64,000 bases of DNA, from contig CBDDII010000002.1 of assembly GCA_965228905.1 (NCBI GenBank), forward strand, positions 372,001 through 436,000, written 5' to 3'. Both the position numbers and the translations under genes were made by a program. A model generated the notes under the pieces. That model did not search any database and was not told the DNA's origin. It worked only from the letters and a program-made list of their open reading frames with translations. Below are positions 58,785-64,000 of this stretch, one piece after another; the first letter of the stretch is position 1, and every line of letters begins with the position of its first letter. The DNA is from CALKXV01 sp965228905 (GTDB taxonomy: Bacteria > Pseudomonadota > Alphaproteobacteria > Rhodobacterales > Rhodobacteraceae).

Positions 58785-59473
58785 AGTTCCACGACCTCCA
58801 TCACCTCGGGTGTTTTCACGTCGACCCCCGGCAGGCCCGCGATGAGTGCCTCGGCGGATTGCTCCAGAAGCGGGAAGGTCTTGTAGTGGCAGGGGATCAC
58901 CACCTCGAAGTCGAAGTATTTCTTGGCCGCCCAGGCGGCCGCCTTCATGTCCATGGTGAAATGCCCGCCGGCACATAGGATGCCGATGTCGGGGGCGTGG
59001 TATTCGCCGATCCAGCCCATGTCGGCCATGATGTCGGTGTCGCCCGAGACATAGATGGTGCGGCCTTCGCCCTTGATGATGAATCCCGCCTCGGCCCCCG
59101 CATAGGCCGGCCCCTTGTCCGACCCGATGGACGAGGAATGGACGGCGGCGACCATGGTGACCGCCACGTCGCCCAGCATGACCGTGCCGCCCTTGTTGAA
59201 CCCGACGGTCGAAACGCCTTCGCTTGTTTCCCAAAAGCTCATCAGGTCATAGATGCCGACGATGGGCGCGCCGGTTTCGCGCGACAGGGCCGGGGCATCG
59301 CCCGAGTGGTCGCCGTGGCCGTGGGTCAAAAGGATATGGGTGGCACCGGCGATGACCTCGGCGCGGCGATCTTCGGGGAAGACCGGGTTGCCGGTGAACC
59401 AGGGATCAAGCAGAAGGATCTGATCGCCGATCTCGATGCGAAAGCTGGCATGGCCAAGCCAGGTGATTTTCAT
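58781..59473 (-). CDS. UPF0173 metal-dependent hydrolase (metallo-beta-lactamase fold)
   Basis: A 230-residue protein of the UPF0173 family. MKITWLGHASFRIEIG starts it; the zinc motif is LLTHGHGDHSGD, followed by YVSGDTD and PCHYKTFPLL. AGGAGA precedes the ATG at 59473. The family's physiological substrate is unknown. Divergent overlap is absent: the ceramidase-like gene starts 45 bp away on the other strand. Confidence 0.9.
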   Translation of the reverse strand: MKITWLGHASFRIEIGDQILLLDPWFTGNPVFPEDRRAEVIAGATHILLTHGHGDHSGDAPALSRETGAPIVGIYDLMSFWETSEGVSTVGFNKGGTVMLGDVAVTMVAAVHSSSIGSDKGPAYAGAEAGFIIKGEGRTIYVSGDTDIMADMGWIGEYHAPDIGILCAGGHFTMDMKAAAWAAKKYFDFEVVIPCHYKTFPLLEQSAEALIAGLPGVDVKTPEVMEVVEL

Positions 59474-59517
59474 GTCGCGGTCTCCTATGTCTGTGGTCAG
59501 ACAGTGCAGGATGGGAC

Positions 59518-60165
59518 ATGGACTGGACAAGAGCAATCGACGCCTATTGCGAAAGGACCGATGCGGCATTCTGGTCAGAGCCGGTGAATGCGGTGACGAA
59601 CCTGGCCTTCATTGTCGCGGCCCTTGTGATGTGGCGAAGGTCCGAAGGGCAGGTGCCGGGGCGCGCCTTGTCGGCGGTGTTGTTCCTGATCGGTCTGGGG
59701 TCGTTCCTGTTTCACACCTTTGCCACGCCCTGGGCGGCAGCGGCGGATACCGCGCCGATCATGGGGTTCACGCTGATCTATATCTTTCTGGCCAACCGGG
59801 ATTACTGGGGTCTGCCGCTCTGGCTGGCCGCATTGGGAACATTGGCCTATCTGCCCTACACCGCCTTGTTGACGCCGCTGTTCGAGGCTTTGCCGTTCTT
59901 CCAAGTTTCAAGCTTCTATTGGCCGCTGCCTTTGCTAATCGGGACATACGCGCTGGCGTTGCGGGGGCGTTTGCCAGAGGTATCGCGGGGGCTGGCGATC
60001 GGGGCGGGGCTGTTGTGCCTATCGCTAACGGCGCGGTCGCTGGATCATGGAGTGTGCGCGGGATTCCCCCTGGGCACGCATTTCCTGTGGCACGTTCTGA
60101 ACGCCGTCATGCTGGGCTGGATGATCGAGGTCTGGTTGCGCCACAGGCGGGCGGGGCGGATGTGA
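59518..60165 (+). CDS. Ceramidase-family (CREST) membrane protein
   Basis: A 215-residue protein with about seven membrane spans. Starts MDWTRAIDAYCERTDAAFWSEPVNAVTNLAF; the catalytic-type residues of the alkaline ceramidase/CREST superfamily are seen in GLGSFLFHTFATPW, the Asp in AADTAPIMG and the final GTHFLWHVLNA. Bacterial members are uncharacterised hydrolases of membrane lipids or amides. Alone between oppositely oriented genes. Confidence 0.82.
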   Translation: MDWTRAIDAYCERTDAAFWSEPVNAVTNLAFIVAALVMWRRSEGQVPGRALSAVLFLIGLGSFLFHTFATPWAAAADTAPIMGFTLIYIFLANRDYWGLPLWLAALGTLAYLPYTALLTPLFEALPFFQVSSFYWPLPLLIGTYALALRGRLPEVSRGLAIGAGLLCLSLTARSLDHGVCAGFPLGTHFLWHVLNAVMLGWMIEVWLRHRRAGRM

Positions 60166-60213
60166 AAACGGCGGCCCGTGGCCGCCGCTTCGCATACTGC
60201 CTGGTGGACTCGC

Positions 60214-61236
60214 CTAGGCACCGACCATGCCGATGATGTCATAGGCTTTCGCACGGATCGGTTCCGCCACGGCGCGGGCCTTTTCGGCGCCTTTGCCAAG
60301 GATGCGGTCGATCTCGCCCGGATCGTTCATCAGCCGCGCCATTTCGCCGGTGATGGGCGACAGAACCTCGACCGCCACATCGGCCAGATGGGGTTTGAAC
60401 TGGCCCCAGCCCTGGCCCGCGACATCTGCCATCACCGCCTCGGTCGTCTTGCCCGTGAGGGCGGCGTAGATGTCGATCAGGTTGCGCGCCTCGGGCCGGT
60501 CCTTCAGCCCGTCATAACTGTCGGGCAAGGGCTCGGGGTCGGTGCGGGCCTTGCGGAATTTCTGCGCGATGGTGTCGGCATCGTCGGAAAGGTTGATCCG
60601 GCTCATGTCCGAGGGATCGCTTTTCGACATCTTCTTCGTGCCGTCGCGCAGGCTCATCACCCGGGTAGCGGGGCCTTCGATCACCGGTTCGGTGATCGGG
60701 AAGAAATCGACGCCGAAGTCGTGGTTGAACTTGGCCGCGATGTCGCGGGTCAGCTCAAGGTGCTGCTTCTGGTCGTCGCCCACGGGCACATGGGTGGCGT
60801 GATAGACAAGGATGTCGGCGGCCATCAGGGCAGGATAGGCAAACAGGCCGAGCGAGGCGTTTTCCGAGTTCTTGCCCGCCTTGTCCTTCCATTGGGTCAT
60901 CCGGCCCATCCAGCCCATGCGGGCCACGCAGTTGAAGGCCCAGGCCAGTTGTGCATGGGCGGCAACCTGGCTTTGGTTGAACAGGATCGAGCGATCCGGG
61001 TCCACGCCGCTTGCGATGAAGGCGGCGGCGGCCTCGCGGGTGTTGCGGCGCAGATCCTCGGGGTTTTGCCAGACGGTGATCGCATGCATGTCCACCATGC
61101 AATAGATGCATTCGTGGGTGCCTGCGTTCTGCATTTCAGCAAAGCGCCTCAGGGCGCCAAGGTAGTTTCCAAGGGTCAATCCGCCCGATGGCTGGATGCC
61201 CGAGAACACGCGCGGTGTGAATGCGGGGGCCGTCAT
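60214..61236 (-). CDS. trpS: Tryptophanyl-tRNA synthetase
   Basis: A 340-residue class Ic synthetase. The HIGH-equivalent is TLGNYLG in SGIQPSGGLTLGNYLGALRRF and the KMSKS loop is KKMSKSDPSD, complete. It is transcribed on the - strand, next to murJ and glnD, which is a common alphaproteobacterial neighbourhood. Confidence 0.97.
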   Translation of the reverse strand: MTAPAFTPRVFSGIQPSGGLTLGNYLGALRRFAEMQNAGTHECIYCMVDMHAITVWQNPEDLRRNTREAAAAFIASGVDPDRSILFNQSQVAAHAQLAWAFNCVARMGWMGRMTQWKDKAGKNSENASLGLFAYPALMAADILVYHATHVPVGDDQKQHLELTRDIAAKFNHDFGVDFFPITEPVIEGPATRVMSLRDGTKKMSKSDPSDMSRINLSDDADTIAQKFRKARTDPEPLPDSYDGLKDRPEARNLIDIYAALTGKTTEAVMADVAGQGWGQFKPHLADVAVEVLSPITGEMARLMNDPGEIDRILGKGAEKARAVAEPIRAKAYDIIGMVGA

Positions 61237-61320
61237 TGTCTGGTTCCTCTGGCGTTTCGCGTCGCCGGGGCTTACCGAGAGCCGTGCTTGGCGTCAACAA
61301 AGCTTCGCGAAAGGGACGAT

Positions 61321-62010
61321 ATGCAGGACGAGGATTATGCGCAGCCGGTGTTCAACAGTCTGCCGCCCGCCGTGGTGGCGCTGGCGCTGGTGATCCTGGT
61401 GATCGAGGTGCTGTTCTGGGCCGGTGCGCGCGGCGTTCTGGGCGGCGATGCGGGCCTTGGATGGCGGGTCGAGGCGGTGCGCGACCACGCATTTTTCTCG
61501 CAACTTCTGGTCTGGGTGATCGAGACGGGCAACTGGACGACGCCGGAACTGGCGCGGTTCGTGACCTATCCGTTGATCCACTGGGGATTCACCCATGCGA
61601 TCTTTGTGGTCGTTTTCCTGTTGGCTTTGGGCAACCTTGTGGGCCGGGCCTTTGGCAATATTGCCGTGCTGGTCCTGTTCTTTGCCTGCGGTGTTTTCGG
61701 AGCTCTTGTCTATGCCGGACTGACCGGAGACGACCGCCCGCTTGTGGGCGGTTTCCCTTCGGTTTACGGGCTGATCGGGGCTTATACGTTCATCCTCTGG
61801 GTCAGCTATGGGGCGGTCGGGGAAAGCCAGTACAGGGCTTTCACATTGATCGGGTTCCTTATGGGCATCCAGTTGATTTTCGGGGTGCTTTTCGGATCGT
61901 CCAACGATTGGGTGGCCGAGGTGGCCGGGTTCGCGCTGGGGTTTCTGATAACACCTGCGCTGGCGCCGGGGGCGTTCCGGCGGTTCCTGGAGCGGATGCG
62001 TCAGAGGTAA
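61321..62010 (+). CDS. Rhomboid-family membrane protein without catalytic histidine
   Basis: A 229-residue six-span protein. The rhomboid pattern HWGFTHAIFVVVFLLALGN (H87, H92, N105) is present, and the nucleophile position is S147 in GGFPSVYGLIGA. The general-base histidine of rhomboids (AHxxG) is replaced by E200 in VAEVAGFALGF, so it is predicted to be a pseudoprotease or to use other chemistry. It lies divergently from trpS and convergently with murJ. Confidence 0.82.
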   Translation: MQDEDYAQPVFNSLPPAVVALALVILVIEVLFWAGARGVLGGDAGLGWRVEAVRDHAFFSQLLVWVIETGNWTTPELARFVTYPLIHWGFTHAIFVVVFLLALGNLVGRAFGNIAVLVLFFACGVFGALVYAGLTGDDRPLVGGFPSVYGLIGAYTFILWVSYGAVGESQYRAFTLIGFLMGIQLIFGVLFGSSNDWVAEVAGFALGFLITPALAPGAFRRFLERMRQR

Positions 62011-62016
62011 GCGGGG

Positions 62017-62075
62017 GACAAATTTTCGAAGAAAATTTGTCGCCTCCGGCGGGCGTATTTATGAAGCGATGAAGG
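62017..62075. repeat. Composite intergenic repeat, copy 3
   Basis: A perfect AT-rich hairpin GACAAATTTTC-GAA-GAAAATTTGTC (62017-62041) followed by GCCTCCGGCGGGCGTATTT and ATGAAGCGATGAAG. It fills the gap between the convergent rhomboid and murJ genes. Confidence 0.8.
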
Positions 62076-62087
62076 CCCCGGCAGCAC

Positions 62088-63659
62088 TCAGCGCCGGAAG
62101 GTCGTGCGCAGGTCCGACAGGGTAAAGGCCTTGAGGGCCAGGCCGGCAGCGGCATAGGCAGCGACGCCTCCAAGACAGAGCAGGATCACGCCGATAAAGC
62201 GGACCAGGTCGCCCGAGGCGGCCAGCGGTGCGAGCAGGCGTTGAAGGAGAAAAAGTGCCGCGCCCATCAGGACAGCCGCGACGATCATCCGCCAGAGCCT
62301 GTCGCGGAAGCGGTCGTCGAAGCGTGCGGCATCGCCCATGCCTCTTGCACCGCGCCAAAGCAGGAACAGCATTCCCCACCCCGCGATCGTGGTGCCGAGG
62401 GCGGCGGCGAGATAGCCGATCAGGGGCGCAAGGCCCACGGCCAGAACCGCGTTGATGACCATGGCGGCGGCGGCGAAATAGAAGGGGCGTTTGGTGTCTT
62501 CGCGCGCGAAGTAGAGCGGTTGCAGCACCTTTTGCATCACGAAGGCGGGCAGGCCGAGGCCGTAGATGGCCGTGACAAGGGCGGTGGCGCGGGTGTCTTC
62601 CGCCACGAAGGCACCGCGTTCGAAAAGGGCGGCGACCAGTGCGCCGGGGATGACCAGCAGCGCGACGGCGGCAGGGATGGCAAGGGCCAGCGACATCTCG
62701 GCGGCGCGCGACAGGGCGTGTTGGCCACCGGCGGTGTCTTCGGCTGCAAGGCGGCGCGATAGATCGGGCAAAAGGACGATGCCGATGGCGATGCCGACCA
62801 CGCCAAGGGGCAGTTGATACAACCGGTCGGCAAAGGACAGCCAGACGATGGCGCCGTCGAAATAGCTGGCGACTTGCCGTCCGATCAGAAGATTGATCTG
62901 CACCACGCCGCCCGCGAGCATCGCCGGGGCCGCGATGATCGCCAGGCGTCTGATCTCGGGCGACAGGCGCGGCAGCGTCGGTGTCAGGTGGAACCCCGCG
63001 CGCTTTGCCGCGATCCAGACCAGCGCCAGTTGCGCGATGCCCGCAAGGACGACGCCGATGGCCATGGCCGATCCGTGGCGCGCGCCGTCGTATTCCCCGA
63101 TGAAAGATCCGAACAATCCGGCTTCGGCAAGAACGAGGATCGTGATCAGGATGATGTTCAGCAAGACCGGCGCGGCGGCGGCGGCGGCAAAGCGGCCCGA
63201 GGCGTTCAGCACGCCCGAGACAAGTGCGGCGAGCGAAATGAACAGGATATAGATAAAGACGATCCGTCCCAGTGTCACCGCCATGTCCAGCCGTTCGTCG
63301 CCCGCGAACCCGCTGGCCATGGCAAGAACCAGCCATGGCATGAATATCGTCGCCAGCACCGTCAAAATCACCAGCACCGTGGCAAGTCCCGCCATGGCCT
63401 GGCGCGCGAAGCCGGTGGCGTCGTCGCCCTTTTCCAGCCTTTTGGAAAACATCGGCACGAAGGCCATGTTGAACGCACCTTCGGCAAAGAACCGGCGGAA
63501 CATGTTGGGAAGCGCGAAGGCGACGATGAAGGCCTCGGCCACGGGGCCGGTGCCCAGCCATGCGGCGATCAGGATGTCGCGCACGAAGCCGAGGACGCGC
63601 GACAGAAGCGTCCAGACCCCCACGGTCAACACCCCCGTGATCAGCCTTATGCCGCTCAT
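62088..63659 (-). CDS. murJ: Lipid II flippase MurJ
   Basis: A 523-residue MOP-superfamily flippase with about 14 spans, moving lipid II to the periplasmic face for peptidoglycan synthesis. N-terminus MSGIRLITGVLTVGVWTLLSRVLGFVRDILIAA and the signature LPNMFRRFFAEGAFNMAFVPMF are typical. It lies 28 bp downstream of glnD, the usual glnD-murJ-trpS order in this group. Confidence 0.96.
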   Translation of the reverse strand: MSGIRLITGVLTVGVWTLLSRVLGFVRDILIAAWLGTGPVAEAFIVAFALPNMFRRFFAEGAFNMAFVPMFSKRLEKGDDATGFARQAMAGLATVLVILTVLATIFMPWLVLAMASGFAGDERLDMAVTLGRIVFIYILFISLAALVSGVLNASGRFAAAAAAPVLLNIILITILVLAEAGLFGSFIGEYDGARHGSAMAIGVVLAGIAQLALVWIAAKRAGFHLTPTLPRLSPEIRRLAIIAAPAMLAGGVVQINLLIGRQVASYFDGAIVWLSFADRLYQLPLGVVGIAIGIVLLPDLSRRLAAEDTAGGQHALSRAAEMSLALAIPAAVALLVIPGALVAALFERGAFVAEDTRATALVTAIYGLGLPAFVMQKVLQPLYFAREDTKRPFYFAAAAMVINAVLAVGLAPLIGYLAAALGTTIAGWGMLFLLWRGARGMGDAARFDDRFRDRLWRMIVAAVLMGAALFLLQRLLAPLAASGDLVRFIGVILLCLGGVAAYAAAGLALKAFTLSDLRTTFRR

Positions 63660-63687
63660 GCCGTGGGGTGTCCCAAGCAGCAGGCGG

Positions 63688-64000
63688 TCATTTGTTTTCC
63701 GCCCGCTCGCTGCCGTCGGTGATCGCCTGCCGCAGGCGTTTCTCCAGCGTCGCCTGTTTTGATTCCGAGTTGTACTTCAGCCCGAACATGTCCTTGACGT
63801 AGAAGGTATCGACCACCTGTTCACCATAGGTCGCGATGACTGCGCTGGCGATATAGACGTTGGATTCCGACAAGGTGCGGGCCAGATCGTACAAAAGCCC
63901 GGGGCGGTCGCGGGTGTCGACCTCGATGATGGTGTAGATTTCCGAACCGTCGTTGTCGAAGGTGATCTGTGTCGGCACGCGGAAGGCGCGGTCGCGTTTC
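63688..64000 (-). CDS. glnD: PII uridylyltransferase GlnD, 3' part only
   Basis: The last ~104 residues, open to the window edge (the true start is outside). The sequence VDTRDRPGLLYDLARTLSESNVYIASAVI is the C-terminal ACT domain of GlnD, which senses glutamine and controls uridylylation of PII. Assignment is supported by the glnD-murJ order. Confidence 0.88.
   Translation of the reverse strand, partial: KRDRAFRVPTQITFDNDGSEIYTIIEVDTRDRPGLLYDLARTLSESNVYIASAVIATYGEQVVDTFYVKDMFGLKYNSESKQATLEKRLRQAITDGSERAENK

Overview
The window is a GC-rich chromosomal segment of an alphaproteobacterium, most likely a Rhodobacterales (Roseobacter-group) species. This rests on gene content and style: a TelA/XpaC/SPFH operon with AGGAG-type ribosome sites, a kdsB-kdsA-kdsD run, pyruvate carboxylase, surE-pcm, and perfect CtrA-type boxes inside the mobile element. 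No rRNA or species marker is present, so the genus stays open.

Layout. (1) 1-10.83 kb: the 3' part of a glycogen-debranching enzyme gene, then a co-directional catabolic cluster: a 22-codon remnant of an amidohydrolase, an SDR, a LysR regulator, hydantoinase/oxoprolinase A and B subunits, an FAD amine/amino-acid oxidase, a HpcH/HpaI aldolase, a uronate-dehydrogenase-like protein and a second SDR without the usual Tyr-Lys pair. (2) 10.86-25.65 kb: a 14.8-kb integrated element in tRNA-Gly(GCC), bounded by a perfect 49-bp direct repeat. (3) 25.6-64 kb: housekeeping and envelope genes: two DUF2314 proteins, VOC protein, pyc, ankyrin protein, FMN lactate-type dehydrogenase, UvrD/PcrA helicase, M29 aminopeptidase, efp, SulP transporter, PlsB-like acyltransferase, NlpD-like lipoprotein, pcm, surE, SDR, lytic transglycosylase, rlmE, kdsB/kdsA/kdsD, sugar kinase, a seven-gene TelA/XpaC/SPFH/zinc-ribbon operon, rluB-type synthase, tadA-type deaminase, UPF0173 hydrolase, ceramidase-like protein, trpS, a rhomboid lacking its histidine, murJ and the 3' end of glnD.

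The element is the most interesting part. It carries a tyrosine integrase next to the intact tRNA, a tightly coupled operon of small phage-like genes (one resembling a terminase small subunit), a large DUF927-type primase-helicase, a 260-bp iteron region forming a big inverted repeat (candidate origin), a small serine recombinase, and one isolated virion gene, an intact 849-residue tail tape-measure protein. Four perfect TTAA-N7-TTAA (CtrA-type) boxes occur in the element: two flank the iteron region and two lie upstream of the tape-measure and primase genes. I saw none elsewhere in the window. At the end far from the integrase sit two AT-richer cargo genes, a membrane coiled-coil protein and a SEC-C/PD-(D/E)XK-like nuclease, a plausible two-gene defence module. 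My reading is a phage-satellite-like element that replicates and probably packages itself, supplies its own tail ruler, borrows the rest of the virion, and is wired to the host CtrA pathway. This is inference from gene content, not demonstrated.

The element also carries a recurring family of perfect hairpins with TNAC/GTNA tetraloops. Elsewhere, an intergenic array of five consecutive perfect hairpins inside the TelA/SPFH operon and a composite intergenic repeat seen three times deserve attention.
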